The notes under the pieces are model-generated. The model was not told the DNA's origin and searched no databases. It worked only from the letters and a program-made list of their open reading frames with translations. A DNA stretch of 24,193 nt, taken from positions 1-24,193 of the forward strand of contig JBJMLO010000002.1 of NCBI GenBank assembly GCA_045805265.1, given 5' to 3'. How positions within the stretch are numbered: position 1 is the stretch's first letter; the number at the start of each line of letters is the position of its first letter. The stretch comes from JBJMLO01 sp045805265 (GTDB taxonomy: Bacteria; Actinomycetota; UBA4738; JACQTL01). The position numbers were made by a program, and so were the translations under genes. This document shows positions 8,122 through 14,969 of this stretch, in pieces.

Positions 8122-8155
8122 TCGTTCCGTCGCTTTGAACACTCGTTCCGTCGCT
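8122..8155. repeat. Tandem 13-bp direct repeats, 21-bp period, candidate operator
   Basis: TCGTTCCGTCGCT occurs at 8122-8134 and again, identical, at 8143-8155. The 21-bp period is two helical turns, so both copies face the same side of the DNA. They lie in the 296-bp gap between the divergent starts of the STAND ATPase (7934) and a small protein gene (8231), which is where an activator or repressor site would be. Nothing else was recognised in that gap. The regulator is not known. Confidence 0.5.
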
Positions 8156-8230
8156 CCTCACGCCTTACGAGTGAAGGGCAAGGAGTCCTTCGCGAGTAGA
8201 CGGGCCGCTTGCCCAGACGGAGGAGGAACG

Positions 8231-8437
8231 ATGATCGCGCGGACGAGCACCCAAGAGGAGGCGGCGGCTCGTCCCGTCGTCATCAGTGTGCGGCCAGGGG
8301 GCATCCGCCGAGTCTTGGCGGCCGTCGGCCGCGGAGCGCTGGCCGTCGGCTCGGCGTTCAGGCGCTGGCTGGCCGCTGGCTACGTGGGCCCCGACGACCA
8401 ACGAGAGACCGGCCGCCACACCGGAGCGCGGTGCTGA
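8231..8437 (+). CDS. Small hypothetical protein (68 aa)
   Basis: A 68-residue basic protein with no family that I can name with certainty. The reason to accept it is the initiation site: AGGAGGAAC directly before ATG with good spacing, better than for most genes here. The middle (GIRRVLAAVGRGALAVGSAFRRWLAAG) is an amphipathic basic helix, too charged for a standard membrane span. The C-terminus is GPDDQRETGRHTGARC. I have an impression of similar small actinobacterial proteins ending in GR.TGAR, but cannot verify it. It is divergent from the STAND ATPase gene and lies just downstream of the tandem 13-bp repeats, so it could be a target of that regulator. The gene converges on the VOC gene with a 44-bp gap. 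Confidence 0.6.
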   Translation: MIARTSTQEEAAARPVVISVRPGGIRRVLAAVGRGALAVGSAFRRWLAAGYVGPDDQRETGRHTGARC

Positions 8438-8481
8438 CACCGCTGACCGTCGCCTTCAGCGCGACCTGAGACCCTGCGCCG

Positions 8482-9309
8482 TCAGGGGCCGGAGACGAGC
8501 TGGCTGATCGAGAAGGACGCCCCCTGCGGGTCGGCCAGCTCGACGTTCCGGAAGCCGGGCGTGTCGTAGGGCGGGACGATGACCCGGCCTCCGAGCCTCG
8601 CCGCGCGCTCGGCGGCCGCGTCGGCGTCGGCGACCCAGAAGTCGACGCTCCAGGTCGACTCGACGGCGCCGAGCTCGTCGCCGCCGATCGGCACCAAGAC
8701 GCCCACCACGTCGCGGGGTACCGGCTGGAGCGGTTCACCTCCGACGTAGCCGGGGAGCCGCCATAACCCGAGTTGGGCCGCGGTGAGGTCGGGCGGATCG
8801 AGCTGCCAGCCGAACACTGCACCGTAGAACGCCTTCGCGCCCCAGGGATCGGTGGTGTAGAGCATGCTCATCGACCACGCCCCGGGTTCGTTGACGACCC
8901 CCGCACCCTCCCGAGTCCCCGCCTCCCAGACACCGACCGGCGCGCCGGACGGGTCGACGAGCACCGCCGCGCGCCCGGCGGGCGACGCGTCGAAGGGACC
9001 GTCGCGGAGGCTGCCGCCGGCGCCCCGCGCCCGCTCGGCGCTCTCGTCGGCGCCGTCCACGCGGACGTAGGTCGTCCACGCCACCTTGGGGGCACTGTTC
9101 CGGTCGGGCATCGAGCCAATCCCCGCGACGTCCCGATCCCTGAGCCGGGCCACGAAGTACTGGCCCCCGGAGTCGCCGGGCATCGGCGCGGGCCTGGCGA
9201 ACTCCCACCCGAAGAGCGGCCCGTAGAAGTCCATCGCGGTCCGGGGATCGGGCTGCAGTGTCTCGACCCAACATGGGACTCCGGCCGGATATTTGCCGCG
9301 CTCGCTCAT
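8482..9309 (-). CDS. VOC-superfamily protein with two glyoxalase-like domains
   Basis: A 275-residue protein made of two vicinal-oxygen-chelate modules. The first is about 10-130: PCWVETLQPDPRTAMDFYGPLFGWEF, ending DPSGAPVGVWEA. The second is about 142-270: SMSMLYTTDPWGAKAFYGAVFGWQL, ending DPQGASFSISQLV. This layout is typical of actinobacterial VOC proteins of unknown substrate, some of which are annotated as glyoxalase or hydroxylase. The usual metal positions are not all His/Glu, so the catalytic state is unclear. ATG is preceded by AGGAAAGGTGACGAC, an acceptable ribosome binding site. It is divergent from a second, broken VOC gene, with 144 bp between the two starts. The last residues show no transmembrane or export signal. 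Confidence 0.88.
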   Translation of the reverse strand: MSERGKYPAGVPCWVETLQPDPRTAMDFYGPLFGWEFARPAPMPGDSGGQYFVARLRDRDVAGIGSMPDRNSAPKVAWTTYVRVDGADESAERARGAGGSLRDGPFDASPAGRAAVLVDPSGAPVGVWEAGTREGAGVVNEPGAWSMSMLYTTDPWGAKAFYGAVFGWQLDPPDLTAAQLGLWRLPGYVGGEPLQPVPRDVVGVLVPIGGDELGAVESTWSVDFWVADADAAAERAARLGGRVIVPPYDTPGFRNVELADPQGASFSISQLVSGP

Positions 9310-9453
9310 GTCGTCACCTTTCCTGGATGCGATTCGATGCTCGTCGGCGCATTAGAGGTACGCGAACGTGGGGCCGATGAGTTTCCGCGGTCGGCGACGT
9401 TCGATCCCTGGGAACATCGGCGACCACGAAGGCAAGTCGAAGGAGGCTGCGTC

Positions 9454-9870
9454 ATGGACCTGAAGCTCGAACTGGTGCCGATACCTGCGTCGGACGTCGA
9501 CCGCGCCAAGGCGTTCTACATCGAGAAGGCCGGCTTCAACCTGTAGGTGGACACCGTCGTCGGCGAGGACATGCGCGTCGTGCAGCTGACGCCGCCGGGC
9601 TCGGCCTGTTCGATCGTGCTCGGGGCGGGCACCGATGCCCCGCCCGGCTCGGTTCGCGGCCTGCATCTCGTGGTGACCGACATCGTCGCCGTGCGCGACG
9701 AGCTCGTCGGACGTGGAGTCGAGGTCAGCGAGGTCCGGTACTACGAATCGGGTGCGTGGCAACCGGGCCCCGACCCCGAACACCGCGACTACATGTCGTT
9801 CGCCGACTTCCCGGATCCGGACGGCAACACGTGGGTCCTGCAGGAACGGCGAGGCGAGCCGGGATCCTGA
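9454..9870 (+). pseudogene. VOC-superfamily protein interrupted by in-frame TAG
   Basis: ATG at 9454 has an excellent AGGAGG (9441-9446) with 7-bp spacing. Thirty codons (MDLKLELVPIPASDVDRAKAFYIEK..., ending GFNL) lead to TAG at 9544-9546. The same reading frame then continues for 107 codons: VDTVVGEDMRVVQLTPPGS, the conserved GLHLVVTDIVAVRDEL helix, and DPDGNTWVLQER at the end. Together they form one complete VOC protein of about 138 residues; at the stop the family usually has an acidic or polar residue (F.. D.D). The simplest reading is a nonsense mutation, because only one codon is wrong. A sequencing error is also possible. Re-initiation at GTG 9547, directly after the stop, would give a protein lacking the first strand and helix, with no ribosome binding site close by. 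Confidence 0.8.
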
Positions 9871-9891
9871 CCGCGGGGCCGGGAGGCGCCG

Positions 9892-10836
9892 TCAGGCCAC
9901 CGCGACGACGATCTTGCCTCGAGTGTGGCCCGTCGCCACGGCGTCCAGGGCGTCTCCGGCGTCGGCCAGCGAGAACGACCGGATCTCCGGGACGGCGATC
10001 TGGTCCGCCTCCGCCATGCCCGCGAGTACCTCGAGCGACTCTGTGGTGACCTTGCCGAAGACGTTCGTGGCCTCGATCCCCCGGCCGGCCAGAGCATCGA
10101 CATCGGCTGCACCGACCGCGGACGCGACGTGGCCCCCCGACCGGACCTGCACGGCCAGCGGCGCCAGGCTCTCCTGGTCCCCGTGCATGTCGGCGACCGC
10201 GTCGACGCCATCCGGGTACCGGGACCGGACGGCGTCGGCGACGTCTTCGGTCGTGTAGTCGACGACGTCGTCGGCCCCGAGGCGCCGGGCGTAGTCGGCG
10301 TTCTCGCCGCGGCACACGGCGATGACCCGGGCCCCCCGCCTGGCCGCCAGCTGGACGAGGTAGCTGCCCACGCCACCGGTGGCGCCGAACGCGACGACCG
10401 TGTGGCCCCGTTCGATGGCGAGGGCGTCCGCCATGATCAGGGCCGTGACGCCGGCCACGGGAATCGACGCGGCCGCGGCGTGCTCGAGCGACGTGGGCTT
10501 GCGCGCGATCGTGCCCACCGACATCGTGACGAACTCGGCCAGGGCACCCTCGCCCAGGAACGATTTGCCGACGGAGCCGAACACCTCGTCGCCGGCCCTC
10601 CAGGCGCTCACGCTCTCGCCGAGGGCGTCGACCGTTCCGGATCCGTCCATGCCCGGCACGAGCGGGAACCGGTGCTCCATCCGATCCTTCAGGTAGCCCT
10701 GGACCACCGCGTTGTCGAAGGGGTTCAGCCCCGCCGCGGCCACCCGGACCCGGACCTGTCCTTCGGCGGGGTCCGGAACGGGAAGCTCGTGGATCGAGCC
10801 GGGCTGTCCGAGGTCGTCGATGGCGAAGGCCTTCAT
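9892..10836 (-). CDS. Zinc-independent MDR oxidoreductase (NADPH:quinone reductase-like)
   Basis: A 314-residue medium-chain dehydrogenase/reductase. The N-terminal GroES-like domain starts MKAFAIDDLGQPGSIHELP and contains AAGLNPFDNAVVQG and FPLVPGMDGSGTVDALGE. The nucleotide-binding domain contains GATGGVGSYLVQLAA (from residue 151) and the strand RVIAVCRG. The structural-zinc cysteine cluster of alcohol dehydrogenases is absent, and the catalytic Cys/His pair is replaced (NPFDN), which places it with zinc-independent quinone oxidoreductases. It should reduce a quinone or enone with NAD(P)H in the cytoplasm. It follows csoR on the same strand after 95 bp, with a hairpin overlapping the csoR stop between them, so co-transcription is uncertain. 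GAAAGGGCG before the ATG serves as the ribosome binding site. Confidence 0.9.
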   Translation of the reverse strand: MKAFAIDDLGQPGSIHELPVPDPAEGQVRVRVAAAGLNPFDNAVVQGYLKDRMEHRFPLVPGMDGSGTVDALGESVSAWRAGDEVFGSVGKSFLGEGALAEFVTMSVGTIARKPTSLEHAAAASIPVAGVTALIMADALAIERGHTVVAFGATGGVGSYLVQLAARRGARVIAVCRGENADYARRLGADDVVDYTTEDVADAVRSRYPDGVDAVADMHGDQESLAPLAVQVRSGGHVASAVGAADVDALAGRGIEATNVFGKVTTESLEVLAGMAEADQIAVPEIRSFSLADAGDALDAVATGHTRGKIVVAVA

Positions 10837-10903
10837 GTCCGCGCCCTTTCGTGTGTGGAGCGCGGAATACTAGCGACGGCGCCTACGCCGCGGCCGGCGG
10901 GAA

Positions 10904-10933
10904 GAGCTCGACTGGACGACGGCGATCGAGCTC
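10904..10933 (-). terminator. Hairpin at the 3' end of csoR, possible terminator or attenuator
   Basis: GAGCTCGA (10904-10911) and TCGAGCTC (10926-10933) form a perfect 8-bp stem with a 14-nt loop overlapping the csoR stop codon. There is no T-tract downstream on the - strand, so it is not a classical intrinsic terminator. It may reduce read-through into the oxidoreductase gene or protect the csoR mRNA end. Confidence 0.4.
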
Positions 10934-11210
10934 AGACCTTCAGGAGGCGCTCCACCGCCTGGGCCGCCTCCTTCACCTTCGCCTCGGCGCCCTCGCCGCT
11001 CGTGATGCTGTCGGCGACGCAGTGCCCGAGATGGTCCTCCAGCAGTGCTACCGCGACCTTGTTCAGGGCCGCGTTGATCGCCGAGATCTGGGTCAGGATG
11101 TCGATGCAGTAGACGTCCGATCCGACCATCCGCTGGACCCCGCGCACCTGGCCCTCGATACGGCGCAGCCGCCGCTCGAGCCGTTCCTTGTTGCCGTAGT
11201 AGCCCGCCAT
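10932..11210 (-). CDS. csoR: CsoR-family copper-sensing transcriptional repressor
   Basis: A 92-residue all-helical repressor of the CsoR/RcnR (DUF156) family. The Cu(I) ligands are visible as Cys35 (DVYCIDILTQ), His60 and Cys64 (EDHLGHCV), the C-H-C pattern of true copper sensors and one position off M. tuberculosis CsoR (36/61/65). The N-terminal basic helix (ERLERRLRRIEGQVRGVQRM) carries DNA-contact residues. ATG is preceded by GGAGGAGGTG. A perfect inverted repeat ATACCCCCGCGGGGTAT lies 27-43 bp upstream and overlaps a TATATT -10 box, as expected for autorepression relieved by copper. No copA, copZ or other copper gene is in the window, so its other targets are elsewhere, or the genes nearby are its regulon. 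Persulfide sensors of the family (CstR) lack the His, which argues against that alternative. Confidence 0.92.
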   Translation of the reverse strand: MAGYYGNKERLERRLRRIEGQVRGVQRMVGSDVYCIDILTQISAINAALNKVAVALLEDHLGHCVADSITSGEGAEAKVKEAAQAVERLLKV

Positions 11211-11233
11211 GGGCCCACCTCCTCCTGCCGCCC

Positions 11234-11253
11234 AATATACCCCCGCGGGGTAT
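11234..11253 (-). promoter_or_regulatory. CsoR operator overlapping the csoR -10 box
   Basis: ATACCCCCGCGGGGTAT at 11237-11253 is a 7+3+7 perfect inverted repeat closely matching the known CsoR operator type (GTATACCCC...GGGGTATAC). On the - strand it overlaps TATATT (11239-11234), a good -10 box about 23 bp before the csoR start codon. Repressor binding would block RNA polymerase directly. It lies in the 54-bp gap between the ion channel gene and csoR, so csoR can be transcribed independently of the upstream genes. Confidence 0.82.
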
Positions 11254-11264
11254 CGGCTCCGGGG

Positions 11265-13235
11265 TCAGCGGGAGGTGATCACGACGATCTCGTCGGCGGG
11301 GTCGAGCTCCAGCCCCTCGGACTTCGGCGGGTTGAGGACGACGACCCCGTCGCGGGCCCGGCGGTAGCCGAGGGCGCTCTCGCGGAAGTCGCTGCCGACG
11401 GCGACGATCTCCGCGAACGTGGTCGAGCCGTTCTGCGCGAACCGGCCGGCCGGACGGAGCGTGATCGACGCGCCCTCGGCGTCGAACAGCTCGTCGAAGA
11501 CCTCGCGGAGCTCGACCCGCTCCGACAGCTGCGCGAGCATGAGGCTCGCGAGCTGGTCGCTCACGATGAAGTCGTCCACGCCGGCCAGCTCGGCGATGTG
11601 GACGTTCCGCTGGTCGAGCACCTCGGCGACCAGGCGGACCTCCGGCGGGTGGCCCTTCGGCCACTGCCGGCGCAACGCCATCAGCGTGAGGAGCGTGCGC
11701 GCGTCGGCGTCGCCCGACGACAGGCCCCGGCGGTACCCGAGCAGGATGCCCTGGTCGTACCGCTCGTCGCCCAGCAGCTCGCCCAGCAGCTCCGCCCCGC
11801 CGGTCATGGCCCGCACCTCGAGGGTGGAGTTCACCAGGTCGAGGTCCATCCGCACCTCGGCCGGGTCGATCAGCGTGGGATCGACCACCACCGTGATGCC
11901 CGACCCCGGCGACAGGAACTCGTCGAGCTCCCGGAGCACGTGGGGAGCGAGCGGGCTCCATCCCACCATCAGGATGCGCTGGGGCGGCTCCGGGTCGGGT
12001 CGGTCGCCGGGGACGACCCGCGGGACCGCGCGGAGGCCGGTGCAGACGAACTTCGAGTCGTCCTCGGCCAGCCCGATGACCCGGTCGCCGGGCTCGACGG
12101 CGCGGTCGGGCGGCGGGTTGATCACGACCCCGTCCGCTGTGGCGAGGCCCATGACCGCTGCCCGCTCGAACGCCTGCTGGGCCTGGGCGTACGTCGCGCC
12201 GTGGAGCTCCGGGAACTCCTTCAGGTACATCTCGTCGCCGTCGAAGTCGAGCAGCTCGCGGAACACCTGGGCCAGGCCGCGTTCGTGGCAGGCCTGGGCG
12301 GCGACCTCGGCGATGACCCGGTCGGAGGTCACGGTGACGATCCGGCCGTCGGTCACCGCTTCCAGGGTGTCGGCCTGGACTCCGGACTGCATCTCCACGA
12401 CGACCGGGACGCCGTCGAGGTCCAGCCCGAGGACGGCGAGCGACGCCTTGATGGCGCCGGCGTCCCCCTCCTCGCCGCTCATCACCAGGATCGACCGGGC
12501 GTCGCCGGCCCCCACCAGCTCGAGGTCGGAGCGCCGCGAGGGGTCCCCTCGCCGGCCGACGAGGCGGGTGGTGCGGAGGTCCCCCACGCCCGCGCGGAGG
12601 AACTCCTCCATCTCGGTCTTGTCCCGGTCGGCCAGCACGACGATCGCCGCCCGCTTCTCGCTCGCGTTGGCCAGGACGAGCTCGCCCACGATGGTGGGGA
12701 CCCGGGGCGACCACCCCAGGATCAGGCTGTGGCCGCGCTCCAGCACGGTGCTCCGGCCCCGGCGGAGCGCGTCGATCCGCTGGTCCACGGCCGAGGAGAT
12801 CAGCCCGATGAGGCTGCCGGCGATGAAGATCCCGGCCAGCGTCACGATCAGCGCCACGAGGCGCGCCGGCCAGCGCGTGTCGCCGGCGAACGTCCCCCCG
12901 TCGACGATCCGAAGGAGCATCTGCCAGAACGCCTCGAGCACGCCGAGCGGCCCGTGGCCGTTGAACCCGGCCAGGTGGCCGATGGCCGCGACCAGGGCCG
13001 CCAGGAACACGATCGCGAGCGTGACGAGCCCGAGGTAGCCGATGACGACCCAGGCGCCGCGCGACAGGGCGTTGTCGAACCGGTACCGCGCCCGCGCCCA
13101 GAACCCGCCGGATCCGCGCGGCCCGCCGGCGCCCGGCGTCGCCGGCGGCGGCGGGGACGCGCGATGCCGGCGATTGACCGCCTTGGTCTGCCTGCCCCGG
13201 CGCGGGGGCGCCGGCGTCGTGGTCTGCTGGCCCAA
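11265..13235 (-). CDS. CASTOR/POLLUX-like ion channel with two RCK/TrkA-N modules
   Basis: A 656-residue membrane protein. A basic, proline-rich cytoplasmic tail (1-60) precedes TM1 (about 62-85), a pore loop with filter-like DGGTFAGD (112-119) and TM2 (about 123-148). Two Rossmann-type RCK domains follow, with strands HSLILGWSPRVPTIVGEL (about 169) and RILMVGWSPLAPHVLREL. These belong to the CASTOR/POLLUX/DMI1 family (NAD-binding lipoprotein-like) known in plants as nuclear-envelope ion channels and in bacteria as uncharacterised homologues. The frame is open to 13574, but the residues before position 1 are low-complexity and overlap no other conserved sequence. TTG at 13235 follows GGGAGGGGGAGGAG with 7-nt spacing and is the best start. 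It is probably a ligand-gated cation channel in the cell membrane. Confidence 0.87.
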   Translation of the reverse strand: MGQQTTTPAPPRRGRQTKAVNRRHRASPPPPATPGAGGPRGSGGFWARARYRFDNALSRGAWVVIGYLGLVTLAIVFLAALVAAIGHLAGFNGHGPLGVLEAFWQMLLRIVDGGTFAGDTRWPARLVALIVTLAGIFIAGSLIGLISSAVDQRIDALRRGRSTVLERGHSLILGWSPRVPTIVGELVLANASEKRAAIVVLADRDKTEMEEFLRAGVGDLRTTRLVGRRGDPSRRSDLELVGAGDARSILVMSGEEGDAGAIKASLAVLGLDLDGVPVVVEMQSGVQADTLEAVTDGRIVTVTSDRVIAEVAAQACHERGLAQVFRELLDFDGDEMYLKEFPELHGATYAQAQQAFERAAVMGLATADGVVINPPPDRAVEPGDRVIGLAEDDSKFVCTGLRAVPRVVPGDRPDPEPPQRILMVGWSPLAPHVLRELDEFLSPGSGITVVVDPTLIDPAEVRMDLDLVNSTLEVRAMTGGAELLGELLGDERYDQGILLGYRRGLSSGDADARTLLTLMALRRQWPKGHPPEVRLVAEVLDQRNVHIAELAGVDDFIVSDQLASLMLAQLSERVELREVFDELFDAEGASITLRPAGRFAQNGSTTFAEIVAVGSDFRESALGYRRARDGVVVLNPPKSEGLELDPADEIVVITSR

Positions 13236-13414
13236 CTGTCGCTCCTCCCCCTCCCGCGCCCGCGGCGGCGCGAGAGCCCGCGGGCAGTTCCTGTCGATGC
13301 CGTCCGGGCCGCCAAGCCGGCGACCGTACGGCCGTTCATTGAACCGCGTCGGCGCGGATTGGTCCAGACTTGACACGCGGACGTCGCCCCGGGACTCGCC
13401 TGCGGACCGTGGCC

Positions 13415-14203
13415 TCACCGATCGCGCGGAGTGGCCACCCTCCGGGGGCGGCCGATCCGGACCTCCACGCCCTCGGAGAAGAGCGCGTGGGGCGCTCCCC
13501 GCGGCGGCGGGAGGCCGTCCGCCTGCAGGACGTCCTGGTCGAGCCGCACGACGCTCGCCTGCCGGAGCGGCCACGAGTCGTGCTCGGCGTCCACCGACAC
13601 CAGCCGCCCGGCCGCGGACGTGTACAGGCGGAACCGCGAGACGAGGAAGTCCTCGAGCGGCGACACCCGGTCACGGGCGATCGGGGGCCCCAGCTCCACC
13701 CGGACGGCCGCGGCGGCGCCCCGCGGCCCCGGCCACCGGCGGCGACTCCGGTAGGCCACCGTCGAGTCGCCCCGGGTCACCTCCATGTCGGCCCAGACGT
13801 ACGGAAGCGCCAAGCCGGCCCGGCCGGTCATGGCGGGCAGGAGCCGGCCGGCATCCAGCGAGAAGAACCAGATCCCGGCGCCGCCGTCGGGCCCGCGCAC
13901 GTACGTGCGCACGTTGGTCTCGGGAAACCGCGACAGCCACGGGATCGCGGGAACTCCCGGCGGGCGCACCGTCATCCGGAACCGGAGCAGCCCGACCCAG
14001 GCGGAGCCGTCGAAGGTCTGCACCTCGAGCCCGGCCGGGAGGTGGGGCCGAAGCTCGTCCGGCTCGTACCGCCAGTGCAGGAACGTCATCCAGTCCCACC
14101 GTTGGACCATCACGGCCCGGGGTTGCTTCGCCGGTCGCGACGGCGGCCTCCGCGCTCGAGGGATCGTCACGCTGAGCGCGGCTACGTCGGGGGATTCGTC
14201 CAC
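13415..14203 (-). CDS. DUF2071 (YqjF-like) family protein
   Basis: A protein of up to 262 residues with the DUF2071 layout: VQRWDWMTFLHWRYEPDELRPHLPAGLEVQTFDGSAWVGLLRF near the N-terminus, then RFPETNVRTYVRG and GIWFFSLDAGRL. The function of the family is unknown; it has an acetoacetate-decarboxylase-like fold by sequence similarity, without clear catalytic assignment. GTG at 14203 would overlap the small membrane-peptide gene by 22 bp. GTG at 14170 avoids the overlap, and neither has a convincing ribosome binding site. A still later start would remove residues just before the conserved QRWDW block. It belongs to the - strand run from the carboxypeptidase gene downward. Confidence 0.85.
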   Translation of the reverse strand: MDESPDVAALSVTIPRARRPPSRPAKQPRAVMVQRWDWMTFLHWRYEPDELRPHLPAGLEVQTFDGSAWVGLLRFRMTVRPPGVPAIPWLSRFPETNVRTYVRGPDGGAGIWFFSLDAGRLLPAMTGRAGLALPYVWADMEVTRGDSTVAYRSRRRWPGPRGAAAAVRVELGPPIARDRVSPLEDFLVSRFRLYTSAAGRLVSVDAEHDSWPLRQASVVRLDQDVLQADGLPPPRGAPHALFSEGVEVRIGRPRRVATPRDR

Positions 14204-14298
14204 AGCCCGGAGCCGACGCCCGCGAGCAGGAGGACGAACACCGCGGCGCCCGCGATCAGCACCGCCAGGATCACCTTGTGGATCAGCCGGCCGGCCAT
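14182..14298 (-). CDS. 38-residue single-span membrane peptide
   Basis: ATG at 14298 overlaps the DUF6529 stop codon in a TGATG arrangement, which suggests translational coupling. The peptide is MAGRLIHKVILAVLIAGAAV, continuing FVLLLAGVGSGLWTNPPT. It has a short basic N-terminus, one hydrophobic span (about 9-32) and a polar tail, so probably N-in. I know of no named family. It is too short for standard gene callers and would be missed. It may be a small subunit of the DUF6529 cytochrome-like membrane protein; this is inferred from the coupled position and the membrane span only. Confidence 0.65.
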   Translation of the reverse strand: MAGRLIHKVILAVLIAGAAVFVLLLAGVGSGLWTNPPT

Positions 14299-14897
14299 CA
14301 GATGTGGAGTCCCTGGTTCTGGAAGTACCACAGCGCGCTGGTGAGCCAGACGCCGACGAGCGCCGAGAACACCAGCCCGCCCATCATCGGCAGCGCCCAC
14401 CGGGGCATCCGCCGCGTGCGGACCACGATGACCTTCGCGGTCAGCGCCCCGAAGAAGAAGCATCCCAGCGTCCCGTGGACCAGGATCCTGGTCCCGAGGC
14501 CCGATTGGAAGCCCAGCGCCCACAGGCAGTGGTAGGCGACGGGGATCGTCAGCAGGAACGCGGCCGTCCCGGCCAGGCGGTGCCCGGTCCGGATCCACCG
14601 CGGCCCCCGGCCCTTCCCCAACTTGCCGTACATCCGCAGGCCGCCCAGCAGCTGGCCCACGGCCAGCGCGACCGCGGCGGTGGCCAGCCAGGACTTCAGC
14701 GTCAGGGTGTCGGTGAAGAACAGCGTGACCAGGCTGCGACCGGTGGGGTCGTGCACGCGGCCGTAGATCCCGAGGCTGAGTGCAACCAGCGCGCCGATCG
14801 CGAGCGCGACCAGCAATCGGGCGGCGGAGGTCCCCGAGCGGGCCGGCGCCGTCGGTGCCGGCGGCATCGGGGGGGCCGGGATCCCAGGCTGCGCCAT
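14298..14897 (-). CDS. DUF6529 family membrane protein, cytochrome b561-like
   Basis: A 199-residue protein with a proline-rich N-terminus (1-20) and about five membrane spans (near 26-46, 69-89, 105-125, 138-158 and 170-190). Characteristic blocks are KSWLATAAVALAVGQ, TGHRLAGTAAFLLTIPVAYHCLWALGF, RILVHGTLGCFFFGALTAKVIVVR and the end GVWLTSALWYF. His106, His123 and His141 lie in or next to spans and could bind haem, as in cytochrome b561-type proteins; this is a prediction. The family is actinobacterial and its role is not established. ATG follows GAGGGAGGC. The gene is coupled to the 38-residue membrane peptide through TGATG and lies 72 bp downstream of the carboxypeptidase gene on the same strand. 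Confidence 0.85.
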   Translation of the reverse strand: MAQPGIPAPPMPPAPTAPARSGTSAARLLVALAIGALVALSLGIYGRVHDPTGRSLVTLFFTDTLTLKSWLATAAVALAVGQLLGGLRMYGKLGKGRGPRWIRTGHRLAGTAAFLLTIPVAYHCLWALGFQSGLGTRILVHGTLGCFFFGALTAKVIVVRTRRMPRWALPMMGGLVFSALVGVWLTSALWYFQNQGLHI

Positions 14898-14969
14898 GCC
14901 TCCCTCGTTGGGCGAACGACGGCCGCACGGTAGCCGACGCGGTGGCGCCGCGCAACGGCGCCGCCCCGG

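Noticed and set aside
9544..9546. TAG as pyrrolysine or another recoded residue
   Set aside because: VOC proteins are not known to use recoded residues and no recoding machinery is in the window; mutation or sequencing error is simpler.
10851..13373. 840-codon + strand frame opposite the ion channel
   Set aside because: His/Asp/Arg-rich mirror of the channel gene with no family motifs.
13370..13375. Consensus -35 box TTGACA on the + strand
   Set aside because: No -10 box at 16-18 bp and no + strand gene downstream; it lies between two - strand genes.
13236..13574. Longer N-terminus of the ion channel from 13574
   Set aside because: It would overlap the DUF2071 gene and consists of low-complexity Arg/Pro/Gly sequence; TTG 13235 has a strong ribosome binding site.
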